A DNA stretch of 64,000 nucleotides from Cyanidiococcus yangmingshanensis (GCA_013995675.1 VWRR01000011.1:62001-126000), one strand, 5' to 3'; shown: positions 30,679-41,206, numbered from the stretch's first letter. Numbers and translations: made by a program. Notes: generated by a model not told the origin, from the sequence alone.

Positions 30679-31447
30679 AAGCACACCGCGGATGCGCTAG
30701 GTTCTCGGGTGCGCGCGAAGCGCCCCATTCTTTAGTGTCGTCGCGTAAAGAGTGAGGGTTTCGTCCTCGTGCGGTAATCATACAGGGACATGGAGTATCG
30801 TATACACACGCGAAGTTGGTCCAATCGACCTGCAGGCGATACGATCATCGCCCGGGCCAGCCTCGACACGCCATTGCGCATGGCTCGCGTCACCTGCGTA
30901 TCTAAGCGAGCGAGAGGGCGTATCCCGGGTCACGGGTCTGAGCACGCCAGCTCGTGATGACGGGGACCTGAGCAATGTTGCTTCCTGGTGCTCCGGTTTG
31001 GCTCGAGGGCGCGGCCATGCCTGTGTCCCAGGTACCGATTGGACTCGAACCGTGAAATGCCATCAAACGCACAACGTACGGTGAAGGTATCCCGACATGT
31101 CTACGCCATGGACCCGAACGCCTGGCACGGGTCCTTGACGATTCTAGCTTTTTCGCCGAACAGTTTAGGGGCGTTTGCATATGAGTACTGCGCACGACCA
31201 TGCCTCCTGATGTGTTCCGCGAGGGCGCTCGGTCGCTGCTCGCTGCACAACGAGTTTAGAACGTCTTCATGGTAGAGAGCTGGATCGCGTGCCTTAAAAT
31301 CGACCTAGACCTGGTGCTCTGTTGTTCTCGCTGGAGATCGGACCAACGCGCTCATTGCCTTCCGTATGAATCGCCTTCCCGGGGGTGATCCAGCGACAGT
31401 CCACGCTCCCGTGCCCCGTCTCAGCATCGCGTTCGTCGCTTGACCTG
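30679..31447. other. intergenic
   Basis: A stretch between convergent genes. A T-loop-like word (GGACTCGAACC, 31042-31052) prompted a tRNA check, but no 5-bp T-stem or other arms form. Nothing else is recognisable. Confidence 0.6.
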
Positions 31448-34400
31448 CTATCGGGACGTAGCGGTTGGCGATCCTATCGATGGCGACGCAACCAACTCAT
31501 TGGAAGTATCATCAAGCAGCCCAGCTCGTACAATACGAACGGACTTTTTGGGCGTGTTGCGTGGTCGAGTGCTCCCAACTTGCGCAATGCGTTGAAGAAT
31601 ATCGATGCCTTCAGTGACCTGTCCAAAGGGTACGTACTTGCCATCCAAGTAACCTGCTTCCGGGCTGATGGTGATAAAGAACCTTCCATCCCCTTGATTG
31701 CGATCATTGTGGACCAAGGCGACAAGGCCTGCTCGGTCGAAACGCAGACGTGGCGACTCCAACTGCCACCGTTCCGTTCGAGGCACAGAATCGCCCGCCT
31801 GTAGTGTTAGACCTGGGACAATGCGGTAAACCGCTGTACTGGAGTAGCGATGCACGCAACCATCTATGAAATGAGCGCTCGACACGGGCGCAATATCGCC
31901 AAAGACGCCAACCACAATCCGACCGGCTGGTTGTCCATCGATTTCGATATCCAGATAGCAACGACTCGTGATTCGTGGTGCTAACGCTGCAAGCGAGTCC
32001 AGCGCGGACGCTTTCTTCTCTGCTGCGGTTTCGTTGGCTGCTGGCATCATCCCGGCAGACGGGATTGAATCAGCTAGGCGCTCATTCCACAGCTGCACAG
32101 CGCTCGAACTGACCCGAATCTGCTGCGGCGGCAGGCCCCATTCGGAAGCGAGCGCAAACACTTGTGGCTGGGTCAAGTTCGCCGGCTGTGCAGACCCCGA
32201 CCGGGTTGACTGCTGCCCAGCATCTTGCCTGGCATGCGAATCTGTTTCAACCGAATGTGATAGAGTCGAAGACGCAGTCGCTATCGGTAGATTCGACCAG
32301 ATGCTCATTGCGGTCCACACTGCGGCGAGGAAGAATACGCCGAGTCGCGACGCCGAACTCGAGGTGCCACCCTTGGACGAGCGTTCTGTGTCGATAAAAC
32401 TTCGAGGGCCATCCCCATGGTGCTTGCCTTGCGGTCGCCGCACAGGCGCACAAGCTCGTTCCAGCCATGCGATGACATCGTGTTCGTGTCTGGCCTCCAA
32501 GCACGGAGCAATACGATCGTACACCTCGCGGTGATACTTGTTCAGCCACGCAATCTCGTCGTCAGTCATTTGATCCAAGTCGAGCAAGTTCGTTGCGATC
32601 GGAACAAAGGTCAGTCGCTCGAAGCCAAGAAAACGCTGACCGCCAAAATTTCGTTCGGTCTCGACAGGACACACGACAAGCAAATTCTCGATCCGAATTC
32701 CAAATTGACCTTCTTCGTAGTAACCGGGTTCATTGCTCACGATCATTCCCGCTCGCAAGCCCACATTCGTCTGACTCATCCGCGGCGTAATGCCCTGCGG
32801 TCCCTCGTGGACATTCAACGCGGCACCAACACCGTGACCAGTACCGTGGCGATAGTCGAGGCCATGCCTCCAGAGCGAGCGTCGAGCGAAGCTATCCAGA
32901 AGAATTCCAGGCGTGTTCTCGGGAAACACTGCAGTATCGACTGCGATATGGCCGCGAAGCACGCTCGTATAGCAAGTTCGCAGGTACGCACTGGGTGTCG
33001 AGGTCGCGGATCCCCCCAGAAACATGGTACGCGTTACATCAGTGGTGCCGTTGACGTACTGTCCGCCTGAATCCAGCAGAAGCACTGTGTCTGGCTCGAG
33101 AGCTCGACAGTCGCTCGGGTCTGCACGATAATGGATGATTGCGCCGTTTGGACCGACCCCAGCAATGGTGTCGAACGATGTGAAAAGGAAACCTGACTCT
33201 TGAGCACGGAATTCAGCCAGCTTTCGGGCAATCGTGTCCTCCTTCAGATCGGTGTATTTGGAGATATCGTTACCACGCGCTTCGATCTGCACATCGAGCC
33301 AGTGGAGAAACCGACAAAGTGCAACGCCATCGCGAATGTGGGCAGCGCGCATGCCGGCCAGCTCAGCCTCATTTTTCACTGCCTTCATCAATGCAAGTGG
33401 CGTGGGTTGCAGACGGACTGCCTCGAAGCGACGTCGCAGATTTGGGAGATCCGCTTGACCGGCAGCAAAGTCCTCGGCGTCGACGCCAGCTGCACAGAGG
33501 ACCATCGCCAGCGACGAGCTGGCTGGATCCATCCAGAGACGCTGTTTTCCAGGCCCAAAATGCGTCCGCAGATGCAGTTCACATTCTTCATAGGAGCGCA
33601 CTCGAACGCCGTTGCTTGCCAACTGCTGTTGTATTGAGACACCGTCCTTTCCATCAAGTTTCCGTGGGTCCACAAACAGCAGTGCCTCGCCGTGACGTGG
33701 CACCAGACCATAAGCGAGCACCACTGGACAATGGGGTATGTCAGCGCCACGTATATTAAAGAGCCACGCAACTTCATCCAGCATCGAGACGAACACTCCG
33801 TCGACATCGTCTGGCATACACTGACGGATAGCGGCAATTTTCTCCAGCGTCGAGCGACCGGCATACTCGGCGGGATGGATTCGTATCGCTGCGGTCGGGA
33901 GCTGTGGTCGGGCGTCTCCCCAGATCTGATCGACTGGATTCAACGTTTCTGCAGAGCCAGATAAAGGAACCAAATGAATGTTCATATCGAGCGCACGTGA
34001 GACCCATGCGTAGCTGTGAACAAACGGGTCAATGCCGACACGGTAACGACCACTGCGCTCGCGGTTGCGTTCCCGTGAACGTTCTGCGAGAAACTCCTCC
34101 AGCGTCGGAGTGCCAGGAGTGCCAGCCTTCATCAGGCGCCAGCCCTTGGGAAGCTGTTGTTCTGCCTGGAGAAAGTATCGCCCATCGGTCCAGAGAAACG
34201 CTTCTGAGTCAGCGGTGGTCACAAGCGCAGTGCCTGCTGAGCCAGTGAACCTGGTTAGAAACTCTCGTCGAGCGTAGTGTCGAGGAGGATATTCTGATTG
34301 ATGCGGGTCTGACGTAGGGACAATAAACGCATCAAGACGCTGGCTGCGAAGCCATTCACGTAACGAGTCGAGCACGCGATCAGCAGCAACGAGCCAAGTA

Positions 34401-34648
34401 TGCCGTCGGCGTGGAGCGTGTAACGGCGCGATGGGCAGAGGTTGGTACCCGCTCTTCCAACTTTTTCGTGAACTCTTCTTATGCCCCACGCCCGCGGACG
34501 CGTGGCGCGAGCGAGTCCCCAGGTTGAATGCACCGCGACGCACTGAGGTGAGACGAGTCACTGGCCAACGCCCGGTGGCCTGCCCCGCCCTCACGTGGCC
34601 AGGATAAACCCACATGAAACCACCGTTATGCATCTTCAAGACATTCAT
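31448..34648 (-). CDS. Xaa-Pro aminopeptidase P fused to a cyclophilin-type prolyl isomerase
   Basis: One uninterrupted frame, 1,066 residues from the ATG at 34648; ATGs at 34633 and 34615 are alternative starts. The frame stays open to 35029, but that part looks non-coding. The first about 80 residues are basic, like an organelle transit peptide. Residues about 90-700 are a complete M24B aminopeptidase P: metal ligands in LLLDSGGQYVNGTTDVTRT, HGTGHGVGAALNVHEGP and SNEPGYYEEGQFGIRIEN. The family's usual end (DVIAWLERACAP) is followed by about 35 linker residues and a hydrophobic segment (LGVFFLAAVWTAMSIW then LPIATASS). Then comes a divergent cyclophilin domain (VYRIVPGLTLQAGDS with catalytic Arg, GRFFITISPE, LDGKYVPFG). 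The hydrophobic segment with ATA resembles a thylakoid-lumen signal, so a plastid precursor cleaved into two enzymes is possible. Confidence 0.8.
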   Translation of the reverse strand: MNVLKMHNGGFMWVYPGHVRAGQATGRWPVTRLTSVRRGAFNLGTRSRHASAGVGHKKSSRKSWKSGYQPLPIAPLHAPRRRHTWLVAADRVLDSLREWLRSQRLDAFIVPTSDPHQSEYPPRHYARREFLTRFTGSAGTALVTTADSEAFLWTDGRYFLQAEQQLPKGWRLMKAGTPGTPTLEEFLAERSRERNRERSGRYRVGIDPFVHSYAWVSRALDMNIHLVPLSGSAETLNPVDQIWGDARPQLPTAAIRIHPAEYAGRSTLEKIAAIRQCMPDDVDGVFVSMLDEVAWLFNIRGADIPHCPVVLAYGLVPRHGEALLFVDPRKLDGKDGVSIQQQLASNGVRVRSYEECELHLRTHFGPGKQRLWMDPASSSLAMVLCAAGVDAEDFAAGQADLPNLRRRFEAVRLQPTPLALMKAVKNEAELAGMRAAHIRDGVALCRFLHWLDVQIEARGNDISKYTDLKEDTIARKLAEFRAQESGFLFTSFDTIAGVGPNGAIIHYRADPSDCRALEPDTVLLLDSGGQYVNGTTDVTRTMFLGGSATSTPSAYLRTCYTSVLRGHIAVDTAVFPENTPGILLDSFARRSLWRHGLDYRHGTGHGVGAALNVHEGPQGITPRMSQTNVGLRAGMIVSNEPGYYEEGQFGIRIENLLVVCPVETERNFGGQRFLGFERLTFVPIATNLLDLDQMTDDEIAWLNKYHREVYDRIAPCLEARHEHDVIAWLERACAPVRRPQGKHHGDGPRSFIDTERSSKGGTSSSASRLGVFFLAAVWTAMSIWSNLPIATASSTLSHSVETDSHARQDAGQQSTRSGSAQPANLTQPQVFALASEWGLPPQQIRVSSSAVQLWNERLADSIPSAGMMPAANETAAEKKASALDSLAALAPRITSRCYLDIEIDGQPAGRIVVGVFGDIAPVSSAHFIDGCVHRYSSTAVYRIVPGLTLQAGDSVPRTERWQLESPRLRFDRAGLVALVHNDRNQGDGRFFITISPEAGYLDGKYVPFGQVTEGIDILQRIAQVGSTRPRNTPKKSVRIVRAGLLDDTSNELVASPSIGSPTATSR

Positions 34649-35721
34649 CACCCGCGAACACGAAAGTAAGTGAAAGTGCACCAAACCGAACCAGCAACCG
34701 ACGTTTCCAGTCGCTCCAGAACAATATACGGGACGTTCGCTCCCTGGCCGGCTCGTCGTACCGGCACGAGGCCCGGTTGCATGGCGAGCCCTCAGAGCTG
34801 CGTTGCTGGTTCGCCTCGATGTGCACGGCCAGCATGGTCCTATCGCCAAAGCTGTGCTACTTGCCGATATGGCGGAGCACTCACCAAGACGAAGCATGGT
34901 ACGCCAGACTGCTAACGTTAGCCGGGAATCATCCGAAAGCGTATTCGGCATGTATCGGCCTCGTTGGACTGTTCCTGCTTGTGTTCGGAGAGACACAGCA
35001 CGCTCTCTTTGATCCCTGCTTTTCTCCATCGGTTTCGAAAAGTCAAGAAGACACGGCCATGAACAAGCATGTCTTGTGTAGCGGGTTTGGACTTTGCATG
35101 GACGCAGTGTCTAGAGCTGGCCAATGAATCTCCCCGAACGAGAGCCAGCGCTTCGATAGAGACCTATTCTTGAATGCGCTCTGGAGACTCGTTGACAGAC
35201 ACCTGCAGACATGAGCATACGAACACGCCACTGAAATACCATCGACCAACTTGATGAACCCGAGATATTCAGGCGCGAAAAAGACGACCCCTTTCCGAGT
35301 GATCGTCCGGGCCATCGGGTGTGTCGTGGTGGAGCGAGCCACGCTGCGGTCCAATGGTACGCTTGTTGGGAACGGTTGCTGGTACTCGTTCGATCTCTCG
35401 TTTGGGTCCGGTCGGAGAGATACTTCTTTCTGCAGAGTGGTTTAAAACTCTTGGTTGGACGAACGAAATTCTTCCAGGAGTTTGAAAGGGTTTGCCTTCT
35501 GCGTACTACTTGGAGGGGGCGTGTCCTTGAAGCGGCAGGTCCGCGCTTTCGATTGACGTGCGATTCGGCTGAGACGAGCTTGGCCGGAGTACTGACTTGC
35601 GCACGACGACCTCAACGGAGAGCGCTGATCCAGCGGTCAACTCTACTCGCTTGGCGGAGCAAGCTCGATTACGGGATAGATCATCGGCTTGGGTCCGGGT
35701 GCTTTCCGGGCACGAGCAGGG
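34649..35721. other. divergent intergenic region
   Basis: Frames here are open on the minus strand (continuing the aminopeptidase frame) and the plus strand, but have shadow-like composition. Promoters of the fused aminopeptidase and the DxD glycosyltransferase must lie here. Confidence 0.5.
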
Positions 35722-36936
35722 ATGCAGGCCAGAGAGGTGCGAGACTGGTGGTCGTCACTCTCTGGCGAGACGGCCGCCGGACAGGCCGCTTGGCCCGCGG
35801 TCTCCCATTTCTGTGCTTTATTTAAAAAGACGAAACGGAATCGCCCTTCGGGAAGTAAGTTTGGCGGTGTCGATCGAACGAAGCGACGCGTTGCGTGCGA
35901 GTCGAGCTTTCGGCTACTCTGCTTGAAGCTGCTATGCAAGTGCGTGCTGGTGCTCGCCTGCTTGGTGCTTTTTGTCCCATATGATTGGTGGTATCGGTAT
36001 ATCACTGGCCCACAACCGATTGCAGACTTCCCGCCCAACATTTACACCGAGTGCGCTCCCGATGATGCACCCGTTCGACTCGCCCTGGTGATGCCGATGA
36101 CCGCACACGAACTGCCCCGTGCGGTGGCCAACATGTACAGCTGGGCCTGGGACCCTAAGCTTGTCCCATGTGAAGAGCATCCTCTCGGCATCGCCGCGAA
36201 CTCATTAGCAGACTTTTATTTCTATTTTGATCTTCCGCTAGACGAGAACGACGAAATCATCGAGGCGGTAGCAATGCTTGAGCGGATGGTCCATGAATTG
36301 CCACCATCGACACGTCGCTGTTTCGGCACCATTGGCTTCTTGTCAGCCAACATGACGCCAGCAGAGTCCCGGAATGCTTATCGCCATAGTCTGGTGACAA
36401 CACAGGTCTCCACGCGAGGCACCGTAACCCAATTCTACCGATTGATGTTGGAGAACTCCCTCTTGGAGAATCGATATACGCACGCGTTCTATATGGAAAC
36501 GGATACACGACCGGTTCGCGCGGGCTGGCTCGAGGCCCTGCACCGCCACGCAGACCCATCGGTCTGGATGAAAGGCAGCATCATGCGCTACCCGAAACCC
36601 ACCGTGTTGGGCTTTGAACCGTACCGCTCAATCTATCTTTATCATATCAATGGGAACGCCATCTACCGGCTCGGGTGTCCGTGTTTCAAAGCCTTCCTTC
36701 GGGCGGTGATGGCCACGTATCGTGACTACGCCTTCGATACGAGCATGGCCTTTTACCGCCTCGAAATGCGACGTTATGCGCTCTTCCAGCGCATCGCTCA
36801 CCGATTCGCCTTTACCGATGTTGTTGCAGACTGGTGCGACCATGCGTACTCGTCGTCAGAACTAGGCCGTACGTACCTTGTCCACGGCAAGGCAAATATA
36901 ACCCGATTTGACTGGCGCAAACTAGGTCGATACTGA
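35722..36936 (+). CDS. DxD-motif glycosyltransferase-like type II membrane protein
   Basis: From the ATG at 35722 the product has 404 residues. After a basic cytosolic stretch, one hydrophobic helix (about 61-85, LLCKCVLVLACLVLFVPYDW) anchors the protein. The lumenal part has a GT-A-like core: LALVMPMTAHELPRAVANMY at its start, then THAFYMETDTRPVRAGWLEAL, where ETDTRP supplies the DxD-type metal/nucleotide-sugar site. WMKGSIMRYP, HINGNAIYRLG and a downstream YAFDTSMAFYRLE follow. No named GT family is certain. It is likely a Golgi enzyme acting on glycoproteins or surface glycans. No paralogue is visible in the window. Confidence 0.65.
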   Translation: MQAREVRDWWSSLSGETAAGQAAWPAVSHFCALFKKTKRNRPSGSKFGGVDRTKRRVACESSFRLLCLKLLCKCVLVLACLVLFVPYDWWYRYITGPQPIADFPPNIYTECAPDDAPVRLALVMPMTAHELPRAVANMYSWAWDPKLVPCEEHPLGIAANSLADFYFYFDLPLDENDEIIEAVAMLERMVHELPPSTRRCFGTIGFLSANMTPAESRNAYRHSLVTTQVSTRGTVTQFYRLMLENSLLENRYTHAFYMETDTRPVRAGWLEALHRHADPSVWMKGSIMRYPKPTVLGFEPYRSIYLYHINGNAIYRLGCPCFKAFLRAVMATYRDYAFDTSMAFYRLEMRRYALFQRIAHRFAFTDVVADWCDHAYSSSELGRTYLVHGKANITRFDWRKLGRY

Positions 36937-37429
36937 CGCTGCCTGCAAGACGTGTCAGCGAGTGCGCATCTCGACAATTCGCGATCCTGCATCGAACGGA
37001 ATCATCGACGAAGCATTCCGTTCGATAGGAACATGTCCCGGAGAGAAAACAGACAACAGTATGAACACGTCGACAAGTTCAGCAGCAGCACCGACGATGC
37101 ATCGCACTGGTTATTCATGCTTCGCAGGAGCATTCCTTCGAAACGATGGTGATCGCGCGACGTGTTGAAACCGACGAGCCGCATGCGCGGCCACGGGTGC
37201 GTCGCCTGCAAGCATCGACGATGCGTGCGTGCGTGCGGTGCCAAAGTGGGGGGCGTCACGCCATCGATCTCGATAAACACGATTGTCCCTATTGATTTCA
37301 GTTAGTCCAGGATTGTCTAGGGCATGCGATCGTGTTTGTTCCTGCGGCCTTTTGGCGGAGATCGAGGCTGCCGTTCTGGACGACTGCAGCAGCACGTCCA
37401 ACGCTATCTCGTTCGCTTGGGCGACTTGT
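36937..37429. other. intergenic
   Basis: A 493-base interval between two plus-strand genes. From 37283 it is open in frame with the HPPD gene but lacks an ATG until 37430. It has a short (GCGT)n run near 37211. Presumably the HPPD promoter and leader. Confidence 0.5.
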
Positions 37430-38602
37430 ATGGTCGAGACACTGTCCACGGAGCAAGTACAATCTGTAGCACCTTTGTACCTGGGCTTCGATCACCTCCA
37501 TCTCTATGTGGGGAACTCGTTACAAGCGGCCGTGTTTTATGTGACGCGTTTTGGTTTCCGCATCGTCGGCTACCGCGGGCTGGAGACGGGTTCACGGCGT
37601 CTCACCAGTTACGTCCTACAACAGGGTCGTATCGTGCTTGTTCTTTCTGCAGCATTAAATCCAGATGATTCAGAGTTTGCCGCTTTCCTGGCGAAACACG
37701 GTGATGGAGTCAAAGATGTTGCGTTTGAAGTGCAGGACGCTCGCGCAGCGTTCGCGTTTGCCGTGGCACGAGGCGCACAACCGGTGCAGGCGCCAGTTGA
37801 ACTCACAGACGAGCACGGCACGGTAACTGTCGCCACGGTGTCGGCTGGTTACGGTGACCTGGAGCACTCGTTCGTAGAACGGCGCAACTGGCGTGGAGCT
37901 CGCTTTTTGCCTGGCTTTGCCCCGCCTCAGCTCGACATGGCGGCCGAATCAGCGCTCATTCAGGAGGCGTTGCCAGACTGTCTCTTGTCGCACATTGATC
38001 ACTGCGTCTCGAATCAGCCGGACCAGGGCATGGAACCAGTTGTCGAGTGGTATACAGAGAAATTGGGATTCCATCGATTTTGGTCAGTCGATGATCGGCA
38101 AATCCATACCGAGTACTCGTCGCTGCGTTCGATCGTGGTGACCGACGCCAACGAGCGCATCAAGATGCCTGTGAATGAACCAGCAGCGGGCAAACGCAAA
38201 TCTCAAATTCAAGAGTACGTCGAGTATTATGGAGGCCCCGGTATCCAGCACGTCGCCTTGTATACATCGGATATTCTCCGCAGCGTGGCGGCACTCAAGG
38301 GTCGCGGCGTATCGTTCATTCAGGTGCCGTCGACGTACTACACCCTGTTGCGCGAACGGCTCCGTACCCAGCAGGTGCAGCTGAAGGAAGACCTGGACGT
38401 CATCCAACAACTCGAGATTCTCGTCGATATCGACGAAGAGGGCGGATATCTCTTGCAGACGTTTACGAAACCGGTGAGTAATCGCCCGACGCTGTTCTAC
38501 GAAATCATTCAGAGACATCGAAACACAGGTTTCGGAGTAGGCAATTTCAAGGCGCTTTTCGAGGCTATCGAACGCGATCAAGCGAGACGGGGTAACCTTT
38601 AA
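37430..38602 (+). CDS. HPPD: 4-hydroxyphenylpyruvate dioxygenase
   Basis: The 390-residue product from the first ATG (37430) is a complete HPPD with two vicinal-oxygen-chelate halves. The Fe(II) ligands are His188 (LLSHIDHC), His274 (PGIQHVALYT) and Glu358 (LFYEIIQR). The C-terminal FGVGNFKALFEAIERDQ is the gating helix. It converts 4-hydroxyphenylpyruvate to homogentisate, feeding tyrosine breakdown and tocopherol/plastoquinone synthesis. No transit peptide follows the ATG, suggesting a cytosolic enzyme, though 49 in-frame non-ATG codons precede it. Confidence 0.96.
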   Translation: MVETLSTEQVQSVAPLYLGFDHLHLYVGNSLQAAVFYVTRFGFRIVGYRGLETGSRRLTSYVLQQGRIVLVLSAALNPDDSEFAAFLAKHGDGVKDVAFEVQDARAAFAFAVARGAQPVQAPVELTDEHGTVTVATVSAGYGDLEHSFVERRNWRGARFLPGFAPPQLDMAAESALIQEALPDCLLSHIDHCVSNQPDQGMEPVVEWYTEKLGFHRFWSVDDRQIHTEYSSLRSIVVTDANERIKMPVNEPAAGKRKSQIQEYVEYYGGPGIQHVALYTSDILRSVAALKGRGVSFIQVPSTYYTLLRERLRTQQVQLKEDLDVIQQLEILVDIDEEGGYLLQTFTKPVSNRPTLFYEIIQRHRNTGFGVGNFKALFEAIERDQARRGNL

Positions 38603-39084
38603 TAGTGATGATCATGGCATAAAAGCCAATCTTGGTCCAAGGAAAAGATTAGGTTGGTGACGATAGCTGACGATCGGATAGCAGCCGTCGTGTCCTACAA
38701 CCGAGCGGCAACCATCAAGTCGCCTGATTCGACAAGGCATGTAGCGCGCCCTCGCGACGCCTCCAAGTAGTCGCATGCCTTGAGCTAGGAACAGCAGCGG
38801 CTGTTTTTCCCTACCGCTGACACATATGCATTGTCTGAGAACGCGAACGTCGCTCGGGTCCGTGAACAACCCGGCCACGTCTTTAGGATAAAACGCCCGA
38901 GATTCAGTCAGTCTGCGGCTTGACTCAAGCTTCCGCGTCCTTGTCCGACACGTGTGCCGAACGCAGACGACGATGAGAGGCACGTTGGGCAGCCCTCTGA
39001 CGCCGCGACGCGAACGGTGAGAACGATACGCTCGTTTCGTTTCAGGAGTGTGGACCGATCACTATCAATCAGCTGGGTCATCGA
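38603..39084. other. intergenic between convergent genes
   Basis: Nothing recognisable in 482 bases. Confidence 0.6.
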
Positions 39085-40830
39085 TTACCAGAAGAACCAC
39101 TGCGGTGCATCCAGCGGCGGTCGCAACGCTTCTGTCGACTGCTGTAGCGTCGTGCACGCGCTGAGCAGCAGGCGCTTGATCGTAGTTCGGATGAGTTTCT
39201 CTACGGCTTGGAGTGGCACCGTGGAAAACGAGTGCGGAAGCGCACCGATGGGCGGGATTCTATAAGCTGCGGTCGAGGACGCGTCGCTAAGGGTATGCCC
39301 CAGCCGACGAGACGGGTTCCCTGTTGGGATTCGCGCTGAAGCGGCCCTCGTCGAGCCACTGTCGAGGGCCTCATGATCAGCGATTGGTTTGACCAGCGGT
39401 GACGAATGCTCTCGCTGCTGTTGCTCTTGACGAATATGCATTTCATTCACGGTTAATAGATAAGAGCGAACTGCTTCCGAAGCCGCCGCAGAGGCTACCT
39501 CCTTCAGCACCTCCTTCTCTCGTAACGCTAGACGAGCGATCCGTTCCAGAAACGGCGTTGCTGGAACGTTCGAGCCTGGCGCTGCCGTTCCAGAAGCAGC
39601 GCTCATAGGAGAGTGCGGCTCGCTGAATGGAGCCAGTCCATGACCCATTCGGTCCAGTGCCGGTGATTCATCACTTGATCCCTTCCCCACCTGGATAGGC
39701 GTTCGGGGAGTTTGGCCCCCTCCAGAGGACGATGCGGTCGACACGGACAAGTCCAGTACACCCGACCCAGGCGCTTGTCCCAGTGATGCATCTGGGCCTA
39801 TCCGGCGAGTTGTGTCGCAGCGGGCCTGGCGATCTTGTCCGTCCTCGAGAAGAATTGGCATGGCACTGGCGACGGCGGCCGCAACGCTCTCGCTCATTAG
39901 TCGACGTCCTGCCTCTGTTGCTGCAAAATTTAACAGCACGGAGAGAATGCGAAACCGTGCACCGTCGACATGACCGCCGTTCGCTCGCCTTTGACGCTCT
40001 TCGCATTGGTTTTCGATACACAGAGTCCGGGCAGCTTCATGGACGGCAGTTGAGACGACAACCTGGGCAAGGCGCAGTCCCGGGTCGCCGCTCTCTATGA
40101 GCAGCCGCATCCATTCCGTGGACCAGTGAGCATTTGCGCGAGATGGCGAAGGGTAACCAGGCTCGCAACGAGCCGCCAACTCCCTTGACGATTCCGTTGA
40201 CCTAGACGGTCGCTTTCTACCCATGCAGTGTTCTCGAAACAGCGTCGCCAACGATGGACGCTGCGACAGCGTTGGCAGTGGCGATACTCGGCGAGTTTCC
40301 GACCAGCTACGCTCTTCCTCGAGTCGACGTGACTCTCGAAGCGCCACCCGAACTAGGTCTCTCATAAGCTCTCGTGCCGGCTCCGTACAGAGTAGCGCCA
40401 ACACGCGCTCCAAGCGTCTCAAAACGGCGGTATCAGCTGTCTCCGCTGACACAAAGGCGCGCAAGTCCTGGGCAGTATCCCGTGTGACTTGGCTCAGGTC
40501 CGAAACAGCGTGAGCAAGCTGTTGTGCCCGCTGACGCTGAGTCTTGAACCACCGAAAGAACACCTCTCCTTGTCCAAGTCCGATGCGCACACCCTCATAC
40601 ACGAGTAGAGCGCGCAACGCTCGTGAGAGCTGCCAAAGCCATCGTGGAGACGCTCGTCCCCCCAGTGGAGCGTGCTGGCGCCTCCCGGTCAACCAGAAAA
40701 CGACCAGTGAGGTCACAGCTGCAAACAACTCGGTCTTTAGCCTTAAAAATACCCGAAGACGTTCCGACACCGCCGAAAAGTCACCTTCCGACTGCGTCTC
40801 TGTTTCAAACCAAGCGGCGGTTTGCGGCAT
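39085..40830 (-). CDS. unrecognised 581-residue helical protein, weakly like plant PP2-A10-type proteins
   Basis: From the first ATG at 40830 the product has 581 residues. Near residues 35-75 two short hydrophobic segments occur (FAAVTSLVVFWLTG and LRALLVYEGVRIGLG). They are followed by LSQVTRDTAQDLRAFVSAE and repeated amphipathic helices ending in REL or RRL (CTEPARELMRDLVRVALRES, LNFAATEAGRRLMSESVAAA). The phrase around RDTAQDLRAFV recalls plant PHLOEM PROTEIN 2-LIKE A10 proteins, which have a similar layout. This is a memory-based resemblance, not an alignment. The C-terminal third is Ser/Pro-rich, with a final helix (AVEKLIRTTIKRLLLSACTT). It is divergent from the MRS2 gene. Confidence 0.6.
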   Translation of the reverse strand: MPQTAAWFETETQSEGDFSAVSERLRVFLRLKTELFAAVTSLVVFWLTGRRQHAPLGGRASPRWLWQLSRALRALLVYEGVRIGLGQGEVFFRWFKTQRQRAQQLAHAVSDLSQVTRDTAQDLRAFVSAETADTAVLRRLERVLALLCTEPARELMRDLVRVALRESRRLEEERSWSETRRVSPLPTLSQRPSLATLFREHCMGRKRPSRSTESSRELAARCEPGYPSPSRANAHWSTEWMRLLIESGDPGLRLAQVVVSTAVHEAARTLCIENQCEERQRRANGGHVDGARFRILSVLLNFAATEAGRRLMSESVAAAVASAMPILLEDGQDRQARCDTTRRIGPDASLGQAPGSGVLDLSVSTASSSGGGQTPRTPIQVGKGSSDESPALDRMGHGLAPFSEPHSPMSAASGTAAPGSNVPATPFLERIARLALREKEVLKEVASAAASEAVRSYLLTVNEMHIRQEQQQREHSSPLVKPIADHEALDSGSTRAASARIPTGNPSRRLGHTLSDASSTAAYRIPPIGALPHSFSTVPLQAVEKLIRTTIKRLLLSACTTLQQSTEALRPPLDAPQWFFW

Positions 40831-41206
40831 CAATTCAGAGGCCAATCTTGCGCAGTGAACCTCCGAAGGCGAAGAGTCATGAGTATCCGCAGACCTTACC
40901 CAATGGTCCGAAGAAACGTGGCCCAAGAAAGAAAACCCAGAGGCTTGTTCCGTCACGAGACAACGAAAAAGAACAAATAGTCGGTAGAGAGAAACAGCTC
41001 GTCGGTGACGCACCACCACGGCAGGTTTCCGTTTCGGTTCGGCGCCCTGGGAGAGACGCCCTGCCGGGTAGGCCGCTGAACAAGGCTGCCAGCACCTGCT
41101 GACACTTGCGTGATAGCGACCACGAGGATACTTGGTTATGGTCCGAAACAGGTTCTGGTTTATAGAAAAGACTACTGGGTGTGTGTTGGGCGTTTTTTTG
41201 TTCTGA
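40831..41206. promoter_or_regulatory. divergent promoter region
   Basis: A 376-base interval between the minus-strand helical protein and the plus-strand magnesium transporter. No named site is seen. Confidence 0.4.

Noticed and set aside
31030-31060. tRNA-like T-loop word (minus strand GGTTCGAGTCC)
   Set aside because: The flanking bases do not form a T-stem. No D-arm, anticodon arm or acceptor stem could be built in normal or permuted order.
34649-35029. Upstream extension of the aminopeptidase frame
   Set aside because: Open to an ATG at 35029, but Cys/Ser/Arg-rich and unlike a transit peptide. Starts at 34615-34648 give a plausible leader.
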